From NCBI GenBank assembly GCA_017475405.1, contig JAFVFN010000018.1, forward strand, positions 62,001 through 126,000: a DNA stretch of 64,000 nucleotides, in the 5' to 3' direction. A program made the position numbers and the translations under genes. Positions 25,258-33,527 of this stretch are shown piece by piece. Every line of letters starts with the position of its first letter. The first letter of the stretch is position 1. The notes beneath the pieces were generated by a model that searched no databases, had not been told where the DNA came from, and worked only from the letters and a program-made list of their open reading frames with translations. Source of the stretch: Elusimicrobiaceae bacterium (GTDB taxonomy: Bacteria; Elusimicrobiota; Elusimicrobia; Elusimicrobiales; Elusimicrobiaceae).

Positions 25258-25686
25258 TTATTGCATTCGGGCGCATAAATCTTCTCCGGCCCAATCATCC
25301 TGCGCGTGATGACAGGCTACAGCGCCCTGCGCGATATCCACTTCAATCCATACAGGTAATCGTTTGTGCGCGACCCGTATCACTGAATCATCCTGCAACT
25401 CATAGGTATATTCCCGGCAATCCAAATGCGGCCCCTGTCCGCTGGTTACCATCGGGCAACGTAATGATATATCCAACTTTTGAAAATATGGAGTATAGGA
25501 ACCGTGCTGTTGTTTATAAGAACCCTGAGCAAAAGCCAAGGCACGTCCGAACTCGGCTGCCTGGTTTAAATGTTTGCCGTTTCGAAACTTAGCATATTGA
25601 GGCCAACCCAAGGCGAAACAAAACGCAAAACCGATAAATATAGCCAGCACTGTTCGGTAAATAGATCCGCGAGTAGTATGCAACAT
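25258..25686 (-). CDS. Degenerate pilin-like protein lacking the prepilin cleavage motif
   Basis: N-terminal membrane helix (YRTVLAIFIGFAFCFAL) followed by GWPQYAKFRNGKHLNQAAEFGRALAFAQGSYKQ, then HGSYTPYFQKLDI and a C-terminal Cys (DLCARMQ). This matches the pilins here position by position after the helix (LPQYQKAV..., NGQYT..LDI, Cys-rich tail), but the G|FTLIE prepilin peptidase site is absent, replaced by RTVLAIF. It would stay membrane-anchored rather than be processed. GGAGGGG precedes the ATG. It is 12 nt after the DUF1646 gene. Confidence 0.65.
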   Translation of the reverse strand: MLHTTRGSIYRTVLAIFIGFAFCFALGWPQYAKFRNGKHLNQAAEFGRALAFAQGSYKQQHGSYTPYFQKLDISLRCPMVTSGQGPHLDCREYTYELQDDSVIRVAHKRLPVWIEVDIAQGAVACHHAQDDWAGEDLCARMQ

Positions 25687-25698
25687 AGTTTTCCCCTC

Positions 25699-26763
25699 CT
25701 ATAAAAATATAGACAACATGATAAAATAGGTACCCATCAGTACCAGACCCGTGGGTACGGCCACTCGGGCCCATTCACGGCTCTTAATACCCAGTTTTTC
25801 GGCAGCCACGATGTTGGGCAGATTTCCCTGTACAAGCATACTGCCAAAAGCAGCCAGGCCGATTACCATATAAATAAGATCCGCCTTTGAAATAGTCGGT
25901 ACGATCTCAATGGCAGCCAATGTGGCGTTGTCAATAATGACAGACACGGCATTGGCTAAAAATAATACTTTGCCTCCCAAATGGACAATCGTACTTTGCG
26001 CCAAGGGACGAAGCCCCGCACTAATAAGCGTGAGTGCAGCCACGAACATATAGATGTGTAGCGTACGACGTAAAATAGAAGAATAGTTCTCTTTATCCTC
26101 CCGGATATGCATTTGCATAGTGGTACCCGCATGACGGGCCGCATAACCGGCGGCTACGGATATCCCGCACACAGCTGGGGCAATCCACCAAAAGAAATGA
26201 CGCAGCAAAAAGAAAAAATCTGCATTATGAGGCGGTACCGATAAAGTGTTGTTAATTACCAGTCCCATCGGTTCGGCCAGCGGCGTAAGTACAGCCCCTA
26301 AGCCAATAGCATAACAGGCAAAAACCGTGATTTTTACCGTGGTATCGTGTTCCAAGTTAACCACTTGCAATACCTCGGCTAGCACCAGTGCCGATACGGT
26401 TACGCTGACTAAAGAAGAAGTCATTCCCAGTAAAAAAACTAATAATGCAAAACTATAGCGCGGCTCCAAGGCCCGGAAAAACGCAAACAGTACCCGAAAA
26501 ATATATCGTGAATAGTTATTAAATATAACACTGACCACAACCACAATAAAAGAAACATACACCGGCGAAGAAAGCGTTTGACGTATTAAAGAACCGCTCC
26601 AACCGCCGCTGACGGTTACCGCCGCTGCCCCAATGGCAAGCAAAAAAAGCTCCAGATGGCTTTCCACCCAGCGCGAAGTAAGCGGCATTATCAATAAATG
26701 CAGCGCAATAATGCCCAGTAAAATGTTCATCCAAAGCGGGACTTGCGTAACTACTGTTTCCAT
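25699..26763 (-). CDS. DUF1646 family membrane transporter
   Basis: About ten membrane helices. Two re-entrant-like segments, AIGLGAVLTPLAEPMG and ANAVSVIIDNATLAAIE, occupy equivalent places in the two halves, as in ion-transporter superfamily carriers. The pattern fits DUF1646, a family of predicted cation transporters of unknown substrate. Length 354. Followed by the degenerate pilin-like gene. Confidence 0.75.
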   Translation of the reverse strand: METVVTQVPLWMNILLGIIALHLLIMPLTSRWVESHLELFLLAIGAAAVTVSGGWSGSLIRQTLSSPVYVSFIVVVVSVIFNNYSRYIFRVLFAFFRALEPRYSFALLVFLLGMTSSLVSVTVSALVLAEVLQVVNLEHDTTVKITVFACYAIGLGAVLTPLAEPMGLVINNTLSVPPHNADFFFLLRHFFWWIAPAVCGISVAAGYAARHAGTTMQMHIREDKENYSSILRRTLHIYMFVAALTLISAGLRPLAQSTIVHLGGKVLFLANAVSVIIDNATLAAIEIVPTISKADLIYMVIGLAAFGSMLVQGNLPNIVAAEKLGIKSREWARVAVPTGLVLMGTYFIMLSIFL

Positions 26764-26784
26764 GATTATATTTTAGCAAAATAA

Positions 26785-26818
26785 GTCCATTGAGCCCAAG
26801 CACGGTTTTTTAGTACAA
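26785..26818 (+). promoter_or_regulatory. Promoter of the Ala/Lys-rich protein gene
   Basis: TTGAGC and TACAAT about 18 nt apart, about 45 nt ahead of the start codon, which has its own ribosome site (AAGGAGAAA). Confidence 0.5.
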
Positions 26819-26860
26819 TACAAATGTAAGTTGTTTTACTTTATAAGGAGAAAATAAACA

Positions 26861-27430
26861 ATGAAAAAAACATTATTTGCCGTCTTTGCCCTTGCAATGA
26901 CGTTATCTTGGCCGACCAGCGCCAACGCTGCCGATAGCTGCGGATGCGCTGCTACGGATGTAACCTGCATTAACAACTGCACCCTGTCTAAAGTAACCAC
27001 CTTAAAACAGAACATCCAAGCCAAACGGGCTGAAATTGCTGCTCAGACCAAAGCTGCTAAGGCCAATAATCAAACCGCTGCCGCTAAAGCCGATGCCAAA
27101 GCTCAGGCTAAAGCTGCTAAAGAACAGGCCAAAGCGCAAGCAAAAGCACAAAAAGAAGCTTTGAAAGAACAAGCTGCTGCCAAAAAAGCAGAAGCTAAAC
27201 AAGCCAAAGAAGACGCTAAGGCCCAAGCCGCTGCTGAAAAAGAAGCTGCCAAAGCCAAAGCCGCCGAAGCTAAAGCCTCTGCCAAACAAGCCAAGGCCGA
27301 TGCCAAAGCTCAAGCAAAAGCTGCCAAAGATGAAGTAAAAGCTCAAAAAGCGGAAGCCAAACAAGCCGCCAAAGATGCTAAAGCTGCTTTGAAAGCTGAA
27401 AAAGAAGCTTGGAAAAACTTGTCTAAATAA
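26861..27430 (+). CDS. Secreted Ala/Lys-rich helical protein with N-terminal Cys cluster
   Basis: Signal peptide MKKTLFAVFALAMTLSWPTSANA, then a short Cys motif CGCAATDVTCINNC (four Cys that could pair), then about 140 residues made almost only of Ala, Lys, Glu and Gln in (A/E)AKAxAK repeats. These would form one long, highly charged amphipathic helix. The composition resembles TolA-domain-II or histone-like tails, but no such domain can be claimed. The Cys knot may anchor or dimerise it in the periplasm. Monocistronic with its own promoter and terminator. Confidence 0.7.
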   Translation: MKKTLFAVFALAMTLSWPTSANAADSCGCAATDVTCINNCTLSKVTTLKQNIQAKRAEIAAQTKAAKANNQTAAAKADAKAQAKAAKEQAKAQAKAQKEALKEQAAAKKAEAKQAKEDAKAQAAAEKEAAKAKAAEAKASAKQAKADAKAQAKAAKDEVKAQKAEAKQAAKDAKAALKAEKEAWKNLSK

Positions 27431-27448
27431 GAGTAAAAGTTTTTAAAT

Positions 27449-27487
27449 AAATGGGCGTTCTCTATATTAGGAGGATGCCCATTTATT
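27449..27487. terminator. Bidirectional terminator
   Basis: AAATGGGC and GCCCATTT arms with an imperfect inner stem (GTTCTC/GGAGGAT) between convergent genes; A and T runs flank both sides. Confidence 0.75.
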
Positions 27488-27489
27488 GT

Positions 27490-27996
27490 TTATAAAGAAT
27501 AATAGTTGTGTCCAGCAGACTTCATAATAAAGCCTGTTCCTAAAGCATTGCATACTTTATTCCCGAATGCTCCCGGGTCTGCCACACACATACGGGTATA
27601 TCCAGGAAAAGTCGGAGTGGCATGATCTAGTACTATCTCTATCTGAGCAGCTTTTGAATTTGAGCCTATTACTTTTCCTTGAGTATTTACTCTATATACA
27701 TTCCCATTTGAATATGAATAGGTCTCGTCTCCATGAATGTTCCTCGCTATTGTGCCTCCAGCTGGCCATTCAACATCTAACTGGGTAATTTCTATAGCGT
27801 ACTCTCCGTTAGCTAGATAATAAAGCTCTTGCGCATTTTTAATAGCGGAAACCACGGCCAATATTTCACTGGCACGTGTTTTACCAATGGTTAATTGGTA
27901 TTGCGGTAACGCCACAGCTGCCAAGATCCCTATAATTAGTACAACAACTAGTAATTCTATAAACGTAAAACCCTGTTGGGTATTTTCAATTTGCAT
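27490..27996 (-). CDS. Type IV pilin-like protein
   Basis: Starts [22 protein letters not shown]: prepilin site G|F with Glu at +5 and an uncommon Phe (FTFIE) in place of Leu. Helix end ALPQYQLTIGKTRA, then AQELYYLANGEYA and Cys residues towards the C-terminus. An in-frame upstream extension through the leader is open but the start here has the CAAGGAGAATATA ribosome site and the normal leader length. Leader RNA D lies upstream. Length 168. Confidence 0.9.
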   Translation of the reverse strand: MQIENTQQGFTFIELLVVVLIIGILAAVALPQYQLTIGKTRASEILAVVSAIKNAQELYYLANGEYAIEITQLDVEWPAGGTIARNIHGDETYSYSNGNVYRVNTQGKVIGSNSKAAQIEIVLDHATPTFPGYTRMCVADPGAFGNKVCNALGTGFIMKSAGHNYYSL

Positions 27997-28029
27997 ATTA
28001 TATTCTCCTTGTTTGATCTGTTTGGAAAT

Positions 28030-28240
28030 ATATAAAGACGGCTGCTTTATTTGAGGCTTTTCAGCGCTCTCAAACAAAACAGCCGTGGTTTGCTGTTTAA
28101 CAGCAAACACTTAGCACAATACAAAGGGATTATAAGTTCCTTTATATTGCACCTAAAACAGCTGTTTCTGGAGCTGAAAAGCCCTGCTTACGCAGTAGCC
28201 CGTATCTGCTACGGTTCCAAAAACAGATTAAATTTTAGTT
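28030..28240 (-). ncRNA. Structured pilin leader RNA, copy D
   Basis: On the minus strand CTGTTTTTGG (28226-28217) pairs with CCAGAAACAG (28171-28162, one G-U), enclosing hairpins CCGTA/TACGG and CTGC/GCAG. Then a hairpin beginning GGTGCAATA and ending GTATTGTGC, GTTTGCTG/CAGCAAAC, and the terminator CGGCTG/CAGCCG followed by TCTTTATA. GGCTTTTCAGC (28183-28173) is perfectly complementary to GCTGAAAAGCC (28065-28055) in the terminator loop. An extended -10 (TGTTACAAT) lies upstream. This covers the whole gap between the pilin and the divergent gene at 28305. Confidence 0.8.
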
Positions 28241-28304
28241 ACTACACTAACATTGTAACATAATATGCTACACTTTAAGAAAATTAATTTTTACAGGGTA
28301 TATT

Positions 28305-30059
28305 ATGTTTAAAAGATTATTATTATCGTTACTGTGTGTAACAATTTTTAGTGCTGCTTACGCCCGAGAATATATTCCCCAGTTTGATGTCATTATGCGA
28401 GTCAATACGGATGGCTCGGCGCAAGTGACCGAAGAAATTTCCATTATTGCCGAGCACAATCAAATTCGCCGCGGGATCTATCGGGATCTGCCCAATAAAA
28501 TGGGTGAAAAAGTACACGATTTTGATTTATCCATGGATGGACGGATTCATCCGCTTTTTACTGAAAACAAAGGAACCATGAAGCGGATCAATTTCGGTAA
28601 TAATGATTATATCGAACGCGGAGCGCATACCTACCGGTTTACATATACCATTGACAATGTGGTACGGTTATTTCGCGGCCACGATGAAGTATACTGGAAC
28701 GTAACTGGCAGTGAATGGTCGTTTCCCATAGAAAGCGCCTCTTTTCAATTACTTTTGCCAGGTGAAACTGAAGTAGATTTCAATAACATCTCTAGCTATG
28801 TAGGGCGCTCTGGGACCAAAGGAGTTTCTGCCCAAGCAAACGGATTATTTTTTCAAGCACAACATATTTCGCCCGGATCGGACTTTACGGTAGCCGTACC
28901 TTTCAAAAAGGGAATAATTACTCCGACAAACAGTTATTACCTGCGTTATTTGACTCTGGCACTGCTTATAGGCGGACTTATTTTATTATGGTTGTACTAT
29001 TATTGGTCATGGAACAGAGTAGGTCGTGATCCTAAGGCGCGTGTACTGGTGCAATATGAACCGCCAGAGGGGTTTTCGGCAGTCAAAATGCTATACGTCT
29101 ATACCATGGGAACGGCCGACTCTTATTGGTTGCCGACTACGGTGGTTAGTTTGGCGATGAAGGACGCGCTGTCTATTGAGCATGAAACTGGATTCTTAGG
29201 AAGTAAAACGTTCTTAAAACGGAAAAACGGACTTACGTCTGCGCTGCTGGCAATGGAAGAAGCTTTTGTGTACCCGGCACTATTTAGAGGAGAGCAAAAA
29301 ATTAAACTTAGTGAACGTAAAAATGCAGAAGTTTTCCAAAAAATCCGTCAGGAATTGCAGGCCGTACTGCAAAAAGAAACCGACTCGTATTTTACGAATA
29401 ACACATGGTATAACCTGCCCACTTTTATCTATTTGGCCCTGGGCTGTGGGCTAGTGAGTCAATGGCAATCGGAAGTATTTGTATTTAGCATGTTTTTCTT
29501 AGTTTTTTTGGTGCTGCTTACCCACAGTTTACTGCAAAAAAGAATTACTCTTTCCCAAAAACTGCTTCCCATGTTATGGATATCTGCGATTGCTATTAGT
29601 GTTATTATCCCCTTGCTATCAAACCATTGGATGGGATTTGCGTATGCTCTGCTCTGTGTAGCGGCTATCGCGGGTGGGTTCTTCATGCAATGGATCAAGG
29701 CCTATACCGTATTCGGGCGGGAGGTCATGGATCATATTGAAGGATTTAAAAAGTATATGGAAGTGGGAGAAGGAGGGCGGGTGGCCGCTTCCAATCCGAC
29801 CGATGCTTTGCGTATCTTCTGTGATTATCTGCCTTATGCTTACGCACTGGGCATAGAAAGTAAATGGATGAAACTCTTTGAGAAACAATTCCCCACCCAA
29901 GAAATCACTCGTACCCTTTCTGCGCGCGGGTTTCGCGGGATAAGCCCTTCTAACTTTACCCACACCATGAACACTGCGTTCTCCTCTCTGTCTTCCGGGG
30001 CGCGCGGCGGGGGGCACGCAGGCGGCGGATCCGGCGGCGGCGGTGGCGGCGGAAGATAA
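28305..30059 (+). CDS. DUF2207 domain membrane protein
   Basis: Signal peptide (MFKRLLLSLLCVTIFSAAYA), an extracytoplasmic beta-rich domain with the DUF2207 start (IPQFDVIMRVNTDGSAQVTEEISI...RRGIYRDLP), one membrane helix near residue 220, a cytoplasmic part, a pair or more of helices near 370-460 and a very Gly-rich C-terminal tail (GGGHAGGGSGGGGGGG). All are typical of DUF2207 proteins, whose function is unknown. Length 584, monocistronic, followed by a terminator. Confidence 0.87.
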   Translation: MFKRLLLSLLCVTIFSAAYAREYIPQFDVIMRVNTDGSAQVTEEISIIAEHNQIRRGIYRDLPNKMGEKVHDFDLSMDGRIHPLFTENKGTMKRINFGNNDYIERGAHTYRFTYTIDNVVRLFRGHDEVYWNVTGSEWSFPIESASFQLLLPGETEVDFNNISSYVGRSGTKGVSAQANGLFFQAQHISPGSDFTVAVPFKKGIITPTNSYYLRYLTLALLIGGLILLWLYYYWSWNRVGRDPKARVLVQYEPPEGFSAVKMLYVYTMGTADSYWLPTTVVSLAMKDALSIEHETGFLGSKTFLKRKNGLTSALLAMEEAFVYPALFRGEQKIKLSERKNAEVFQKIRQELQAVLQKETDSYFTNNTWYNLPTFIYLALGCGLVSQWQSEVFVFSMFFLVFLVLLTHSLLQKRITLSQKLLPMLWISAIAISVIIPLLSNHWMGFAYALLCVAAIAGGFFMQWIKAYTVFGREVMDHIEGFKKYMEVGEGGRVAASNPTDALRIFCDYLPYAYALGIESKWMKLFEKQFPTQEITRTLSARGFRGISPSNFTHTMNTAFSSLSSGARGGGHAGGGSGGGGGGGR

Positions 30060-30068
30060 AATTTTAAC

Positions 30069-30099
30069 GGGCACAAATTATGTTTGTGCCCATTTTGTT
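30069..30099 (+). terminator. Terminator after the DUF2207 gene
   Basis: GGGCACAAA and TTTGTGCCC form a 9-bp stem followed by ATTTTGTT. Confidence 0.85.
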
Positions 30100-30119
30100 A
30101 CGTAAACTTCAAAGCAACT

Positions 30120-30677
30120 CTAAATGACAATCAGGCGAATCCCCATAATAATCAGGATAATCCCTGCCACCAACTCAATTTTTTTACTGATTAAGTTCTT
30201 GGTGTGCAAACCGCCTAAATGGCTACCTAAGAGCGTCAGTACAAAAGTCAGTACCAGTAAAAGCACCACTTCCGGGAAAAAAGCACGGTCCATGGTTTCC
30301 AAGGCATAGCCGACCAAAAAGCTGTTTAAACCGATCAGTGCAGACACTTTTACCAATTTACGTGTACTGGAAGCATCTTCATCTTTGAAACTGGGTGATT
30401 TTTCAATAGACTCCAACATAAGTTTAATCCCTAATAACAGTAGGAAGGCAAAGGCTACCCAGTTGTGGGCAAAGTATACCCAATGCCGGAAAAAAATCAT
30501 GCTTACCAAATAACCGATTCCAAAAAACAATACATTAAACCCGGTAAAAAATAATGCCATCTTTACCGAAAATACACTTTTATTTTCCTTGGTCATATTC
30601 ACAGCAGACATATTGGCGCTGACCATATTGTCTACGCAGATACACACAAATATAATAATTACGGCAATTATGCCCAT
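30120..30677 (-). CDS. MntP-like membrane protein, divergent paralogue
   Basis: Six membrane helices and the two-fold repeat of the MntP (DUF204) manganese-efflux family. The first half keeps the acidic site (ICVDNMVSANMS). In the second half, where MntP proteins have T-S-x-D-A, this protein has GLNSFLVGYA, so the second acidic residue is missing. It may transport a different substrate or form a heteromer with the neighbouring canonical MntP, which ends 30 nt upstream. Length 185. Confidence 0.7.
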   Translation of the reverse strand: MGIIAVIIIFVCICVDNMVSANMSAVNMTKENKSVFSVKMALFFTGFNVLFFGIGYLVSMIFFRHWVYFAHNWVAFAFLLLLGIKLMLESIEKSPSFKDEDASSTRKLVKVSALIGLNSFLVGYALETMDRAFFPEVVLLLVLTFVLTLLGSHLGGLHTKNLISKKIELVAGIILIIMGIRLIVI

Positions 30678-30707
30678 ACTAACACCTCGCTTTAAGATAC
30701 CGTCATT

Positions 30708-31271
30708 CTACCAAATGCCTGTCCCTTCTAGCAATACCTTTACACCCAAAAATACTAATACGCAACCACCTACTATTTCTACGTTGCGACCAAATTTTGT
30801 GCCCAAATAGCTGCCTAAATAAAAACCGCATAAGCTGGTTGCAAACACGCACAATACAAGCGCAGCCTGCGTTTGCCAAAACGGAGCCGCAGCCAACGCC
30901 ATGCCGGCTCCTACAAGCAGTGCATCAATACTCGTAGCTACAGACAGCGCCAATTGTGTTTTAAAAGAGGTAAAGATCGTACTTTGTAATTTTTCTTCCG
31001 GGCCGAACGCATTTCGGATCATGCGCACTCCGATACATATCAAAATGATGCAAGCCACCCACGGTCCAACGGAACGACTCATATGCATTAACACGCCACC
31101 TTCAAAACCAATCGTGAACATCACAAAATGCGCCAGTGCAAACAGCAGGCTGATCCGTCCGATCATCGGAAAAGTTCCGCGACATCCATGCGTGCATCCG
31201 GCCGACACGGTTACTGCCAAATTATCCATAGACAACCCTGCCGCTACTAAAAAAGACGATACGATACTCAT
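30708..31271 (-). CDS. mntP: Manganese efflux pump MntP family
   Basis: Six membrane helices with the paired motifs GLSMDNLAVTVSAG (first repeat) and ATSIDALLVGAGMAL (second repeat), whose Asp residues are the metal site in the family. The C-terminal EIVGGCVLVFLGVKVLLEG is also typical. Exports Mn2+ from the cytoplasm by family knowledge. Length 187. Divergent from sdaA with only about 24 nt between start codons, so there is no room for a yybP-ykoY manganese riboswitch. Confidence 0.85.
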   Translation of the reverse strand: MSIVSSFLVAAGLSMDNLAVTVSAGCTHGCRGTFPMIGRISLLFALAHFVMFTIGFEGGVLMHMSRSVGPWVACIILICIGVRMIRNAFGPEEKLQSTIFTSFKTQLALSVATSIDALLVGAGMALAAAPFWQTQAALVLCVFATSLCGFYLGSYLGTKFGRNVEIVGGCVLVFLGVKVLLEGTGIW

Positions 31272-31295
31272 AAAATTATGATACCATTTTTATAT

Positions 31296-32552
31296 ATGGA
31301 ATCTATCAAGCAACTCTATAAAATAGGAATGGGTCCTTCCAGCAGTCATACCATGGGGCCGCGCAAAGCGGCCGAACAATTTGCTGCCGCTCACCCTCAG
31401 GCTGCCAGTTTTAAAGCCACGCTTTACGGTTCTTTGGCGGCCACTGGTAAAGGGCACTTAACAGATTTTGCCATTAAAGAGGGATTTGAGCCGCGTCCTG
31501 TTTCTATTTTATGGGAACCTGCTGTATTTTTGCCCAAGCATCCCAATGCTATTTTACTGCAGGCTTTAGATAAGGCCGGTCACATAACCGATGAAAAAAC
31601 GGTATACAGCGTGGGCGGCGGTAAAATAGAAGACGAAACCTCTGTCATCAAACAATCTTCTGTGTATCCCCACAAAAACATGGCTGAAATTTTATCTTAC
31701 ACGGCTAAAAACCGTATGTTACTTTGGGAATACGTTGAAGAATGCGAGGGCGCTCAAATTTGGGATTACCTTTCGCTCGTGTGGCAGACCATGTTAAATA
31801 CCATAAACCGCGGACTGGAAAAACGCGGTGTGTTGCCGGGCTCTTTGGGACTGGAGCGTAAAGCGCGTCGTTATTTGCACAGTGCCGAGCAGGCCCCTGC
31901 CTATTTACGACGAAAAAATAACCTGTACGCTTATGCATTGGCCTGCGCCGAAGAAAACGCTTCCGGCGGACAGGTAGTTACGGCTCCGACTTGCGGTTCG
32001 TGCGGAGTAGTACCCGCCGTGTGCCGGTTAATTAAAGAAATCTATGACTTTGAAGACAGTACCATTATCCATGCACTGGCAACGGCCGGGTTATTTGGCA
32101 ATCTGGCAAAATCCAACGCGTCAATTTCCGGAGCGGAAGTAGGGTGTCAGGGTGAAATTGGAGTGGCGTGTGCCATGGCCTCGGCAGCGGCTTGCCAATT
32201 GGAGGGCAGCGATAACCGACGGATTGCGTATGCGGCCGAGATGGGACTGGAACATCACTTGGGACTGACCTGTGATCCGGTGGACGGACTGGTACAAATC
32301 CCCTGTATTGAACGCAATGCATTGGCCGCGGCCCGTGCATTGGACTGTGCCACGTATGCACTTATTTCGGACGGAGAACACCGGATTTCATACGATGATG
32401 TACTGGCTGCCATGATGCAAACTGGTCTAGATATGAAAACTGATTACCGGGAAACTGCTAAGGGAGGACTGGCCCGGTTTTTCAAAAAGAATTTACTGCG
32501 TTTTAAAAGAAAAACTTCACTGCCGCGCATACGCGCCGTGAAGAAAAAATAA
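31296..32552 (+). CDS. sdaA: L-serine ammonia-lyase, iron-sulfur type
   Basis: Single-chain serine dehydratase giving pyruvate and ammonia, a route for amino acid fermentation. The beta-like N-terminal domain carries GMGPSSSHTMGP and the alpha-like catalytic domain the three cluster Cys in TCGSCGVVP, EVGCQGEIGVACAMA and LTCDPVDG. ASGGQVVTAPT and GLEHHLGLTCDPV are family signatures. The start at MESIKQL is chosen because the family begins there. No ribosome site is evident. Length 418. Confidence 0.93.
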   Translation: MESIKQLYKIGMGPSSSHTMGPRKAAEQFAAAHPQAASFKATLYGSLAATGKGHLTDFAIKEGFEPRPVSILWEPAVFLPKHPNAILLQALDKAGHITDEKTVYSVGGGKIEDETSVIKQSSVYPHKNMAEILSYTAKNRMLLWEYVEECEGAQIWDYLSLVWQTMLNTINRGLEKRGVLPGSLGLERKARRYLHSAEQAPAYLRRKNNLYAYALACAEENASGGQVVTAPTCGSCGVVPAVCRLIKEIYDFEDSTIIHALATAGLFGNLAKSNASISGAEVGCQGEIGVACAMASAAACQLEGSDNRRIAYAAEMGLEHHLGLTCDPVDGLVQIPCIERNALAAARALDCATYALISDGEHRISYDDVLAAMMQTGLDMKTDYRETAKGGLARFFKKNLLRFKRKTSLPRIRAVKKK

Positions 32553-32562
32553 GGAAAACATT

Positions 32563-33525
32563 ATGAATAAAAAATTTTCATTTGCCCAATGTGCCGTTGT
32601 ATTACTGGCCTGTACGGCCATTGTATCAGTCGGTATTTTACTCTACATGCATCGTCTGACCAATACCCTAGAAAAAGAAACCCTGCTTGCTCTGCAGGAG
32701 TTTGCACAGCAGGACGCACAACATATTGAGATGCAGGTATCGGAAGATCTGGATCTGTTAGCCTCTGTAGCTACAGCAATTTCCGTATTACCGGATCATA
32801 CCGAAGCTGGGATGACACCATTTCTAAAAGCAGAAAAAAATCAAAACCATTTCAAGAATATGGAATTTGCCACTATTCGCGGTACCTCCCAGTTAGATAA
32901 TGGCGAGTTTTTAGATCTGTCACAAGAAGAACATTTTCAAAAAGCCGTTAACGGGACCCCCAATATCTCCGAACGGGTAACAGACCTTACAGACGGAGCC
33001 AATATTTTAGTCGCAGCCGTACCTGTTTTTCAGGACAACCAGATTATCGGCGTGTTGATGGGAACGCGCAATACCACAGATTTGGGCAAAACACTGGATA
33101 TGCAGTCTTTTGGCGGTGCGGGATACTCCTTATTGGTAGATGCAGACGGGGATAAAGTGGTTGAATCTTTCCATAAAAATGCAGTCAGCGGACTGTATAA
33201 TATTTTTGATATGCCTGATGACCCGGACCATCAGCTGCGCCATCAGGTACTTAAAGATTTTAAGGACCGCAAAAGCGGCACCGTCAAATATGTTTCCCAA
33301 AAACGCGGCGTTCTTTATATCAGCTATCAACCACTGCATATCAATGACTGGTATCTGCTCTCCGTAGTTCCGGAAAAGCATATTATCAAAGTGACTCAGT
33401 CGTTCTTGACCATGCTGCCCGTATTGTGTTTACTGATCGCGATAGCCGCCTTTATTTTGGGCAGTTATATGTGCTATGCCTGGCCGATCCTGCGCCAGGA
33501 GCTTTCTAATCCGCACAAAGACTAA
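32563..33525 (+). CDS. dCache-type sensor protein without output domain
   Basis: Two membrane helices (about residues 8-28 and 283-305) enclose an extracytoplasmic domain of ~250 residues with Cache features (LVAAVPVFQDNQIIGVLMGTRN, GAGYSLLVDADGDKVV, GVLYISYQPLHINDWYLLSVVP). In most proteins such a domain is followed by HAMP, GGDEF, kinase or chemoreceptor domains. Here the chain ends 15 residues after the second helix, so it has no output module of its own. It is 3 nt from the GT9 gene and 10 nt after sdaA. Confidence 0.75.
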   Translation: MNKKFSFAQCAVVLLACTAIVSVGILLYMHRLTNTLEKETLLALQEFAQQDAQHIEMQVSEDLDLLASVATAISVLPDHTEAGMTPFLKAEKNQNHFKNMEFATIRGTSQLDNGEFLDLSQEEHFQKAVNGTPNISERVTDLTDGANILVAAVPVFQDNQIIGVLMGTRNTTDLGKTLDMQSFGGAGYSLLVDADGDKVVESFHKNAVSGLYNIFDMPDDPDHQLRHQVLKDFKDRKSGTVKYVSQKRGVLYISYQPLHINDWYLLSVVPEKHIIKVTQSFLTMLPVLCLLIAIAAFILGSYMCYAWPILRQELSNPHKD

Positions 33526-33527
33526 CT

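Noticed and set aside
27997-28110. An in-frame N-terminal extension of the pilin through the leader RNA
   Set aside because: The extension runs through leader D, whose stems are conserved in four other copies, and gives an abnormally long prepilin leader. The internal ATG at 27996 has a strong ribosome site.
30120-31295. A manganese (yybP-ykoY) riboswitch ahead of the MntP genes
   Set aside because: Only about 24 nt separate the mntP and sdaA starts and about 30 nt separate the two MntP-like genes, too short for that RNA.
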